This document shows, one piece after another, positions 1 to 6,405 of a stretch of 21,141 bases of DNA (within the stretch, counting starts at the first letter, position 1; each line of letters opens with the position of its first letter). This stretch comes from an uncultured Duganella sp. (GTDB lineage Bacteria > Pseudomonadota > Gammaproteobacteria > Burkholderiales > Burkholderiaceae): positions 1 to 21,141 of the forward strand of contig CAMLSG010000079.1 of NCBI GenBank assembly GCA_946482635.1, written 5' to 3'. The notes below the pieces were generated by a model. That model had not been told where the DNA came from. It worked only from the letters and a program-made list of their open reading frames with translations, and searched no databases. The position numbers and the translations under genes were made by a program.

Positions 1-9
1 CGGATGACT

Positions 10-56
10 GGCGCGCCCGTGCCCAGGCGCGCCGCAGTGGCGGGGCTTTGCCCGCC
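10..56 (-). terminator. GC-rich double hairpin just after lplT, possible terminator
   Basis: Two inverted repeats lie directly downstream of the lplT stop codon. GGCGGG at 39-44 pairs with CCCGCC at 51-56 across a six-base loop. Two copies of the palindrome GGCGCGCC (10-17 and 26-33) can pair across an eight-base loop. Neither is followed by a clear U-tract in the lplT direction, so this is a poor intrinsic terminator. It may instead be a 3'-end stabiliser or a REP-like element. The window edge hides what lies beyond. Confidence 0.35.
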
Positions 57-60
57 TAGA

Positions 61-1323
61 TCAATGCTTGTGCTCGCCGATCAGGCCGAGCGAATCGTGC
101 TTGCGCTGGTTGGCTGCGTGCAGCCGCATGATGGCCAGCATCGAACCGGCGACGAACAGGCCAAACAGCACGATGATCGCATTCAGGCTGATATGGATTT
201 TCACCATCAGGGAATACACCGCCAGCATGGTCAGGATCGACAGGTTCTCATTGAAGTTCTGCACCGCAATCGAATGGCCTGCGCTCATCAGAACGTGGCC
301 GCGATGCTGCAGCAGCGCGTTCATCGGCACCACGAAGAAGCCCGACAGCAGGCCGACGATCAGCAGCAGCGGGTAGGCCAGGCGCACGTCGTGCACGAAG
401 ATCATGCCCATGACGATAATGCCCATCGCAACACCCAGCGGAATGACCGACAGCGACTTGCGCAGCGTGATGAAACGTGCCGACATGCCCGCGCCCAGCG
501 CCACGCCGACCGCTACCACGGCGATAGTGCTGGTCGCCTTATCCAGCGTCATGCCCAGCGATTGCTTGGCCCATTCCAGCACGATGAATTGCAGCGTCGC
601 GCCGGCGCCCCAGAACAGCGTGGTCACCGCCAGTGAAATCTGGCCCAGCTTGTCGCGCCACAGAATGCTGCAACAGCCGGCAAACTCGGTAATCAGGCGC
701 AGCGGATTGCGCTCCTGGTGTTCGTAGACGTAGCCGGTATCGGGAATGCGCAGGTTGAAGATGGCTGCCAGCAGGTAGGTCGCGCCGACGACAGCCAGCG
801 CGATTTCGCTGGTTGTGTCAAGGCCGGTATCAATGCCCGGGAAATCGAAATTGAACAGTGCCCTGGATACCGGGCCGCCGATCAGCGCGCCGCCCATGGC
901 GATGCCGAGGATGATGGAGCTGACGGTCAGGCCCTCGATCCAGCCATTGGCCACTACCAGTTTTTCCGGCGGCAGCAGTTCGGTCAGGATGCCGTACTTG
1001 GCAGGCGAGTAGACCGCCGCGCCGAAGCCCACCACCGCATAGGCGGCCAGCGGATGCACGTGATAGAAGATCAGCGCGCAGCCGAAAATCTTGATCAGGT
1101 TGGAAATGAACATGACCCGGCCTTTAGGCAGGGCATCAGCGAAGGCGCCTACAAATGCTGCCAACAGCACGTAAAACAGCACAAAAGTCAGCTTCAGCAA
1201 GGGTGTAACCCAGGCGGGAGCTTGCATGGACACCAGCAGGTCGATCGCTACGATGAGCAGAGCATTGTCTGCCAGCGACGAAAAGAACTGCGCGGCCATG
1301 ATGGTATAAAAACCACGATTCAT
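61..1323 (-). CDS. lplT: Lysophospholipid transporter LplT (MFS)
   Basis: A 420-residue major facilitator superfamily protein, made almost entirely of hydrophobic membrane segments. In the known family LplT flips lyso-phosphatidylethanolamine and related lysolipids across the inner membrane for reacylation. Recognisable family stretches are the N-terminal AQFFSSLADNALL (E. coli has AQFLSAFGDNALL), ALPKGRVMF in the first cytoplasmic loop and GFGAAVYSPAKYGIL in the middle. Length matches the family. In E. coli lplT sits beside the acyltransferase gene aas; here no aas is visible to the right, and the downstream side is cut off by the window. The gene is divergent from alr, a layout I associate with Burkholderiales. 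The ATG at 1323 gives the expected N-terminus, but no strong Shine-Dalgarno precedes it. Confidence 0.9.
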   Translation of the reverse strand: MNRGFYTIMAAQFFSSLADNALLIVAIDLLVSMQAPAWVTPLLKLTFVLFYVLLAAFVGAFADALPKGRVMFISNLIKIFGCALIFYHVHPLAAYAVVGFGAAVYSPAKYGILTELLPPEKLVVANGWIEGLTVSSIILGIAMGGALIGGPVSRALFNFDFPGIDTGLDTTSEIALAVVGATYLLAAIFNLRIPDTGYVYEHQERNPLRLITEFAGCCSILWRDKLGQISLAVTTLFWGAGATLQFIVLEWAKQSLGMTLDKATSTIAVVAVGVALGAGMSARFITLRKSLSVIPLGVAMGIIVMGMIFVHDVRLAYPLLLIVGLLSGFFVVPMNALLQHRGHVLMSAGHSIAVQNFNENLSILTMLAVYSLMVKIHISLNAIIVLFGLFVAGSMLAIMRLHAANQRKHDSLGLIGEHKH

Positions 1324-1331
1324 TCAGGACG

Positions 1332-1381
1332 CCCGATAATTATCTCGGGATGCTTTATACCATGGAAAGTAAGGTTTCCAA
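1332..1381 (-). promoter_or_regulatory. Probable lplT promoter with two inverted repeats
   Basis: On the minus strand TTGGAA (1381-1376) and TATAAA (1359-1354) are 16 bases apart and form a reasonable sigma-70 promoter for lplT. Two palindromes overlap it. TGGAAA/TTTCCA (1363-1368 and 1375-1380) covers the -35 and spacer. CCCGA/TCGGG (1332-1336 and 1345-1349), which partly overlaps the perfect 10-mer GATAATTATC at 1335-1344, lies at the expected transcript start. Such positions suit operators, but no regulator is identifiable from sequence. Confidence 0.45.
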
Positions 1382-1414
1382 AGATTTCGCCCTGCATATA
1401 CACGGCACAAACGG

Positions 1415-1420
1415 TAAAAT
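1415..1420 (+). promoter_or_regulatory. Possible -10 box of the alr-radA promoter
   Basis: TAAAAT lies 29 bases before the alr start codon and is the best -10 candidate on the plus strand of the lplT-alr gap. The matching -35 region near 1392-1397 (CTGCAT-like) is poor, so the call is weak. No convincing Shine-Dalgarno is visible before the alr ATG. Confidence 0.3.
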
Positions 1421-1449
1421 GCGCCATTCTTCTTCACCGGTTTTTTGTC

Positions 1450-2538
1450 ATGCCAAGGCCAATCGTCGCGCACATCCATCTCGCTGCAATGCAACATAAC
1501 CTGGAGCGCGCAAAAGCCTGCGCCCCGGGCGCAAAGGCCTGGGGCGTGGTCAAAGCCAACGCTTACGGGCATGGACTGGAACGCGGCATGCGCGGTTTTG
1601 CCGCCGCAGACGGCCTGGCGCTGATTGAGCCGGACAACGCCGTGCGCCTGCGCGGGATGGGCTGGACCAAGCCGATTCTTCTTTTAGAGGGATGGTTCGA
1701 CTCCGCAGACTTGCTGTCGATGGCGGAACATAGTATTGAAGGCGCCGTTCACTGCATCGAGCAGCTTGAAATGCTGGAGCGCACCGCGCTGGCACGTCCA
1801 ATCAATGTGCACCTGAAGATGAACACCGGCATGAACCGCCTTGGCTTCAAGCCGGGCGAATATGCTGCCGCCCATGCCCGCCTGCGCGCCATCCCGCACG
1901 TTGGCACGATTACCCTGATGACCCACTTTGCCAACGCCGACGAACTGCACCACCCGTGCATGCCGCTGGCGGAGCAGGTGCGCCGCTTCAATGAAGGCAC
2001 GGCCGGCCTGCCCGGCCCGCGCAGCTTGTGCAATTCGGCCGGCATCCTGCACATGCCCGACCTGGGCGCCGGCCTGGCAACGGACTGGATTCGTCCCGGC
2101 ATCATGCTGTATGGCGGCACGCCCGGCGGCAAGACTGCCGAAGAATTCGGCCTGAAGCCGACCATGACCTTGACCAGCGAATTGATCGGCGTGCAGGAAA
2201 TCGGTCCCGGCGATTACGTAGGCTACGGCAGCCGCTTCAAGGCCGAGCAGGCCATGCGCATCGGCGTGGTGGCCTGTGGTTATGCGGACGGCTATCCGCG
2301 CCACGCGCCGGTCGATACGCCGATCCTGGTAGATGGCGTGCGCACACGCCTGGTTGGCCGAGTGTCCATGGACATGCTGACCGTCGACCTGACCAATGTG
2401 CCGAACGCCCGCGTCGGCAGCAAGGTCGTGCTGTGGGGCGAGGGCATGCCGATCGATGACGTGGCAACGGCGGCCGGCACCATCGGCTATGAGTTGATGT
2501 GCGCCCTGGCGCCGCGTGTACACGTAGTCGAGGCGTAA
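1450..2538 (+). CDS. alr: Alanine racemase
   Basis: A 362-residue cytoplasmic PLP enzyme that interconverts L- and D-alanine and so supplies D-Ala for peptidoglycan. The PLP lysine is K35 in VVKANAYGHG, and the second catalytic base is Tyr259 in VGYGSRF. The family segments MNTGMNRLGF and CGYADGYPR are present. The N-terminal half is the alanine-racemase barrel and the C-terminal part the beta domain; length is normal. The open frame continues upstream to 718, but homology begins at the ATG at 1450 (MPRPIVAHIHLAAM), and the extension is antisense to lplT. radA follows four bases after the stop, so the two are probably cotranscribed. Confidence 0.96.
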   Translation: MPRPIVAHIHLAAMQHNLERAKACAPGAKAWGVVKANAYGHGLERGMRGFAAADGLALIEPDNAVRLRGMGWTKPILLLEGWFDSADLLSMAEHSIEGAVHCIEQLEMLERTALARPINVHLKMNTGMNRLGFKPGEYAAAHARLRAIPHVGTITLMTHFANADELHHPCMPLAEQVRRFNEGTAGLPGPRSLCNSAGILHMPDLGAGLATDWIRPGIMLYGGTPGGKTAEEFGLKPTMTLTSELIGVQEIGPGDYVGYGSRFKAEQAMRIGVVACGYADGYPRHAPVDTPILVDGVRTRLVGRVSMDMLTVDLTNVPNARVGSKVVLWGEGMPIDDVATAAGTIGYELMCALAPRVHVVEA

Positions 2539-2542
2539 GCAG

Positions 2543-3919
2543 ATGGCCAAGGCAAAGACCAATTACACCTGCAGCGAGTGCGGCGGCATCAGCAGCAAAT
2601 GGACCGGCCAGTGCTCGTCCTGCCAGCAGTGGAACACCATGGTGGAAACCGTGATCGAAACCGCGGGCGCCAATCGCTTCTCGCAAGCCCAGCACCAGTC
2701 GCTGGCGCAGACCGCGCCGGTGCTGTCGCTGCAGGACATCGAAGCGCTGGACGTGCCGCGCTTCGGCACCGGCATTGAAGAATTCGACCGCGTGCTGGGC
2801 GGCGGCCTGGTGGCGGGCGGCGTGGTCCTGATCGGCGGCGACCCCGGCATCGGCAAATCGACGCTGCTGCTGCAGGCGCTGGCCAATATGTCGAAGGTCA
2901 AGAGCGTGCTGTATGTCAGCGGCGAGGAATCGGGCGCCCAGATCGCGCTGCGGGCCAAGCGCCTGGCGGTCGATGCCAAGGACCTCAAGCTGCAGGCTGA
3001 AATCCAGCTCGAGAAAATTCTCGGCACGCTGGCCGACCTGAAGCCGCAGGTGGCGGTGATCGATTCGATCCAGACCCTGTATTCGGATGCCCTGGCCTCG
3101 GCGCCCGGCTCGGTGGCCCAGGTGCGCGAATGCGCGGCCCAACTGACCCGTGTCGCCAAGATGAGCGGCACCACCATCATCCTGGTCGGCCACGTCACGA
3201 AGGAAGGCTCGCTGGCCGGCCCGCGCGTGCTGGAGCACATTGTGGACTGCGTGCTGTATTTTGAGGGCGACAACCATTCCAGTTTCCGCCTGGTGCGCGC
3301 CATCAAGAACCGCTTCGGTGCGGTCAATGAACTGGGCGTGTTCGCGATGACCGAGAAGGGCCTGAAGGGCGTCTCGAACCCCTCGGCGCTGTTCCTGTCC
3401 TCGCACGAGAACCAGGTGCCCGGTTCCTGCGTGATGGTGACTCAGGAAGGCACGCGCCCGCTGCTGGTGGAAGTGCAGGCCCTGGTCGACACCAGCCACC
3501 TGCCCAACGCGCGCCGCCTGTCGGTTGGCCTGGAGCAGAACCGCCTGGCCATGCTGCTGGCCGTCCTGCACCGGCACGCCGGCATTGCGGCCTTCGACCA
3601 GGACGTATTCATCAACGCCGTGGGCGGGGTGAAGATCACCGAACCGGCAGCCGACCTGGCGGTGCTGATGGCGATTAACTCCTCGATGCGCAACAAGGCA
3701 CTGCCGAACGGCTTCGTGGTCTTTGGGGAGGTTGGCCTGGCCGGTGAGATCCGTCCGGCGCCGCGCGGCCAGGAGCGCCTGCGCGAAGCGGCCAAGCTCG
3801 GCTTCTCGATCGCCATGATCCCGAAAGCCAATGCGCCCAAGCAGCCGATCGAGGGCATGACCATCATCGCGGTCGAGCGTATCGACGACGCATTCAACCG
3901 CCTGCGCGAGCTCCAGTAA
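2543..3919 (+). CDS. radA: DNA repair protein RadA (Sms)
   Basis: A 458-residue RecA-like ATPase of normal length that promotes branch migration and processing of recombination intermediates. Domains in order: an N-terminal four-cysteine zinc finger (C10, C13, C24, C27); a RecA-type core with Walker A GGDPGIGKST at 98-107; the RadA-specific KNRFG motif at 255-259; and a C-terminal Lon-protease-like domain (roughly 300-458) that usually serves a structural role. The ATG at 2543 follows alr by four bases with a GAGG-like ribosome site inside the end of alr. It is a housekeeping gene, and alr-radA looks like one transcript. Nothing appears damaged. Confidence 0.97.
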   Translation: MAKAKTNYTCSECGGISSKWTGQCSSCQQWNTMVETVIETAGANRFSQAQHQSLAQTAPVLSLQDIEALDVPRFGTGIEEFDRVLGGGLVAGGVVLIGGDPGIGKSTLLLQALANMSKVKSVLYVSGEESGAQIALRAKRLAVDAKDLKLQAEIQLEKILGTLADLKPQVAVIDSIQTLYSDALASAPGSVAQVRECAAQLTRVAKMSGTTIILVGHVTKEGSLAGPRVLEHIVDCVLYFEGDNHSSFRLVRAIKNRFGAVNELGVFAMTEKGLKGVSNPSALFLSSHENQVPGSCVMVTQEGTRPLLVEVQALVDTSHLPNARRLSVGLEQNRLAMLLAVLHRHAGIAAFDQDVFINAVGGVKITEPAADLAVLMAINSSMRNKALPNGFVVFGEVGLAGEIRPAPRGQERLREAAKLGFSIAMIPKANAPKQPIEGMTIIAVERIDDAFNRLRELQ

Positions 3920-3985
3920 TATAGATTTTTACGAAATATTGGCTACAATAGCAGACTCGATTCCAACCAGAAACCGGATTAGAAA

Positions 3986-4306
3986 TTGTTAGTCGATTCA
4001 AGGCAAGGCGCCCGTAAAATCCTGCGCGTGCGGGCAATGATCGTGATGGACGGCGGCGGCCCGATGGCTGCGCGCACCTTCGACCTCGGCCTGGCAGGCA
4101 TCTCCCTGACCTCCGAGCATAAAGTGCAGGTGGGCGCCAATGGCCAGATCGTGTTCGAGATGCTTGTTGATGGCAAGCCACAAATCGTCAACACGCGCGG
4201 TAAAGTCAACAATTGCATCTTCAGCGGCGATGAGTTCAAGATCGGATTCACCTTTGCGCCACTCGACAATGAAGCGGCCGGAGCAATTACCAAGTTCATG
4301 CGCTAA
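3986..4306 (+). CDS. Small PilZ-domain protein (possible c-di-GMP receptor)
   Basis: A 106-residue soluble protein that is essentially one PilZ domain, the beta-barrel fold that in many proteins binds cyclic di-GMP. The RxxxR switch is R6-QGA-R10, and the second motif is D33-L-G-L-A-G38, where the canonical (D/N)xSxxG has serine at the third position. Ligand binding is therefore plausible but not certain. The start is taken as TTG 3986: an in-frame stop lies at 3980-3982, and the next ATG (4037, residue 18) would delete the RxxxR motif. No strong ribosome site is visible. It ends nine bases before a FliD-like gene, so it may belong to a motility or surface-switching unit. A weak -10 (TACAAT, 3944-3949) lies upstream. 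Confidence 0.75.
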   Translation: MLVDSRQGARKILRVRAMIVMDGGGPMAARTFDLGLAGISLTSEHKVQVGANGQIVFEMLVDGKPQIVNTRGKVNNCIFSGDEFKIGFTFAPLDNEAAGAITKFMR

Positions 4307-4315
4307 ACTTGGTGT

Positions 4316-5626
4316 ATGGACTATGTGAGCAGCTTGCTAAGCACAATGTACGGCACTTCGCTGGGCTTGGGTAACGCCAGCGTCGTTGGCACGCCATCGG
4401 AAGCCGTGCTGGCCAGGGTGGAGCAGACATTGGCGCCGCAGCGCAGTGCCGCGGCCAAGCTCAATGCCAGCATCAACCTCACCCAGGCGCGTTTCTCGGG
4501 CCTGGGACAATTGCAGTCGGCACTCTCGGTCTTCCAGGATATTGCAGAAAGCCTCGCGGGCACTGGGCTCAGCACGCGTGGCAGCAGTTCGGCCGGCAGC
4601 GTGCTGGGCGTAACGACCAATGCCGAGGCAGCGGTCGGTTCTCATGAAGTCAAGGTCAGCCAACTGGCCCAGCAGCAAATCCTGGTCAGCCCCGAAGCGC
4701 AGACCGCCGATACGCGGCTCGGCACCGGCGCGCCGACCGTGATCCGGATCGGCACTGGCGACAGCAGCAAGACCATCACCATCGATAGCCGCAACAACAC
4801 CCTGCAAGGCATCGCCGACGCGCTCAAGGATGCGGGCTTCGACGCCAGCCTGGTGCGCTCCAGTACCGGCACCGCACTGCAACTGCGCAGTGCCAGCGGC
4901 GAAGCAAACAAGCTTAACATCACGGTCGCCGGCGACACCACGATCCGCAACCTGTTCAGCCAGGCATCGCAAACACAGGCGGCGCAGGATGCAATCCTGA
5001 CGGTCGACGGCAAGACCATCAAGAGCGCCGACAACAGCGTGGAATCGGCCATTGAAGGCGTTACGCTCAACCTGGCTGATGAAGGCGATGCCACGGTCAC
5101 CGTCGCGCGCGACAACAGCCAGATCGCCAAGAATGTTGAAACCTTCGTCAAAGGCTTCAACGCTTTGCAGGACCGCCTGGATAGCCTGGGCAAAGGCGCG
5201 CTGCGCGGCAATCCAGCGCTCAGCCAGGTTCGCACGCAATTGGACCAGCTGGTGCGCACCGCTGGCGGCAGCAGCGAGGCGCTCGCCAATGCCGGCCTGT
5301 CGTTCGATACGAACGGCCGCCTCAAGCTGGACAGTGGAGTTCTGAATGCGTCGATCAACGCCAATCCCGAAGCGGTGACCAAGGTTTTCACCAATGAGGG
5401 CAGGGGGCTTGCCGATGCGCTGGGTTCGCGCCTTGAAAGCCTGGGTGGCGAACGTAGCGTGGTGTCGCGGGCGTTGGCGCAGGCTGACCGCGAAGTGGAT
5501 ACCCTGCAAAGCCGTAAATCTTCGATGGCGCAAATGCTGACCGTTCAAGCGCAGGCGCTGGTGCGGCTCTACACGCAAGATGAACAACTGGGCGGCACTT
5601 CCTCGCTATTCGACCTGTTTGCCTGA
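4316..5626 (+). CDS. FliD-like flagellar filament cap (hook-associated protein 2)
   Basis: A 436-residue protein with the layout of FliD. There is an N-terminal coiled-coil FliD_N-type region (about 25-120: LARVEQTLAPQRSAAAKLNA, then QLQSALSVFQDIAE), a beta-rich middle with the VDGKTI segment, and a C-terminal FliD_C-type region (about 255-436: AKNVETFVKGFNALQDRL, then a final helical segment and FDLF end). FliD caps the growing filament and folds flagellin as it is exported; no signal peptide is seen, as expected for flagellar export. It is at the short end for FliD, suggesting a reduced outer domain. The N-terminus lacks the typical glycine/serine-rich GLD start of FliD. It follows the PilZ gene by nine bases, with no flagellin or fliS next door, so a second or specialised cap is possible. 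Confidence 0.75.
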   Translation: MDYVSSLLSTMYGTSLGLGNASVVGTPSEAVLARVEQTLAPQRSAAAKLNASINLTQARFSGLGQLQSALSVFQDIAESLAGTGLSTRGSSSAGSVLGVTTNAEAAVGSHEVKVSQLAQQQILVSPEAQTADTRLGTGAPTVIRIGTGDSSKTITIDSRNNTLQGIADALKDAGFDASLVRSSTGTALQLRSASGEANKLNITVAGDTTIRNLFSQASQTQAAQDAILTVDGKTIKSADNSVESAIEGVTLNLADEGDATVTVARDNSQIAKNVETFVKGFNALQDRLDSLGKGALRGNPALSQVRTQLDQLVRTAGGSSEALANAGLSFDTNGRLKLDSGVLNASINANPEAVTKVFTNEGRGLADALGSRLESLGGERSVVSRALAQADREVDTLQSRKSSMAQMLTVQAQALVRLYTQDEQLGGTSSLFDLFA

Positions 5627-5683
5627 CCCCAAAAAGACTGAAGGCCCCGACACCAGAATCCGGAAGGATCTGTTGCGGAGCCT

Positions 5684-5699
5684 CGCTTCTGCAGAAGCG
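5684..5699. repeat. Perfect 16-base palindrome
   Basis: CGCTTCTGCAGAAGCG is its own reverse complement. It sits between the convergent ends of the FliD-like gene and the minus-strand micropeptide, just beyond the latter's stop. It could fold as a hairpin at both transcript ends or be a protein site. No T-tract follows on either strand. Confidence 0.5.
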
Positions 5700-5704
5700 C
5701 AAAG

Positions 5705-5821
5705 CTACTCGTGGTAGCGGTCGACCAACCTATGATGTCCGCCGCGATATTCAGCGACAATTTCGAACGCGATTAACGCGATCATGGCGCCGAATATGCC
5801 CATGGTGAACAATACCCACAT
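5705..5821 (-). CDS. Putative 38-residue single-pass membrane protein
   Basis: A small open frame reads MWVLFTMGIFGAMIALIAFE and continues with a charged tail IVAEYRGGHHRLVDRYHE. A hydrophobic helix of about 22 residues is followed by a His/Arg/Glu-rich end, a layout typical of bacterial membrane micropeptides. It is one of few things in a 290-base gap between convergent genes. A stop codon 36 bases upstream in frame, with no better start between, fixes ATG 5821. Minus-strand TTGTAA (5901-5896) and TAGAGT (5879-5874), 16 bases apart, could be its promoter. The ribosome site is weak and I do not recognise a family. It might be a remnant of a longer membrane protein. Confidence 0.45.
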   Translation of the reverse strand: MWVLFTMGIFGAMIALIAFEIVAEYRGGHHRLVDRYHE

Positions 5822-5854
5822 AACAAACCAGCCGACGTTTCCGGGGGCTGCTCC

Positions 5855-5880
5855 CTAGAGTTGATACAATTAAACTCTAG
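5855..5880. repeat. Inverted repeat CTAGAGTT / AACTCTAG, possible operator
   Basis: Perfect eight-base arms at 5855-5862 and 5873-5880 flank a ten-base AT-rich centre. The right arm overlaps the candidate -10 box of the micropeptide on the minus strand. Centre spacing of about two helical turns suits a dimeric regulator. There is no T-tract, so a terminator is unlikely. Confidence 0.4.
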
Positions 5881-5916
5881 CATCCATTTAAGCAATTACA
5901 AGCCCAGCATAAAGAT

Positions 5917-6384
5917 CTATTTCGTCACGAGGTCGGGCTGCATCACCGCCTTCAGGTAGAAGCTCGATGGATCGTCCGCTTCACGCTGCACAAACCACCA
6001 GGCGGCGCCTTTTTTCATCTCCCAATCGCTGTCCTCGCCGGTCATCAACAGCGCCGCTGCCTGGCCCAAGGTAGGCTGGTGGCCCACCACCAGCACGGCT
6101 TCTTTCGATGACGGCCAGTTGGCCGCTTTCAGGATGTCGCTGGCATCGGCGCCGGGCGCCAGGTCGGGATGGATCTTGTATTTGCGTCCCAGTCCCGCCA
6201 CGGTCTGCACGGTGCGCGTGGCAGGGCTGACCAGGATGCGGCAATTCTCCGGCAACACGGAATCAAGCCACTGGCCCATGCGGCGCGCCTGCTTATGTCC
6301 TTTGGGCGTGAGCGTGCGTTCGAGGTCCTCCAGCCCGGGCTGGGACGGTTCCGCTTCGGCGTGGCGCCACAAGATCAGGTCCAT
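5917..6384 (-). CDS. sixA: Phosphohistidine phosphatase SixA
   Basis: A 155-residue histidine-phosphatase-superfamily protein of normal SixA length. The catalytic RHA motif is R7-H8 in MDLILWRHAEAE, with further superfamily features in LVSPATRTVQT and the late histidine of VVGHQPTLGQ. SixA removes phosphate from phosphohistidine residues; the best established target in E. coli is the nitrogen PTS phosphocarrier NPr. The ATG at 6384 is supported by a strong GGGAGGA ribosome site about five bases away. It starts 21 bases after the ppk1 stop in the same direction, so it is very likely the second gene of a ppk1-sixA operon and should share its phosphate control. Confidence 0.9.
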   Translation of the reverse strand: MDLILWRHAEAEPSQPGLEDLERTLTPKGHKQARRMGQWLDSVLPENCRILVSPATRTVQTVAGLGRKYKIHPDLAPGADASDILKAANWPSSKEAVLVVGHQPTLGQAAALLMTGEDSDWEMKKGAAWWFVQREADDPSSFYLKAVMQPDLVTK

Positions 6385-6405
6385 GCTTCCTCCCGTGAGC
6401 AGGCG

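Noticed and set aside
718..1449. N-terminal extension of alanine racemase in the same frame
   Set aside because: Homology starts at ATG 1450; the upstream part is antisense to lplT and would make an abnormal 606-residue protein.
2237..3577. Minus-strand open frame opposite alr and radA
   Set aside because: Opposes conserved enzymes; His/Gln/Arg-rich with no motif.
5855..5880. Inverted repeat read as the sixA terminator
   Set aside because: AT-rich stem without a following T-tract; position over a candidate promoter suits an operator better.
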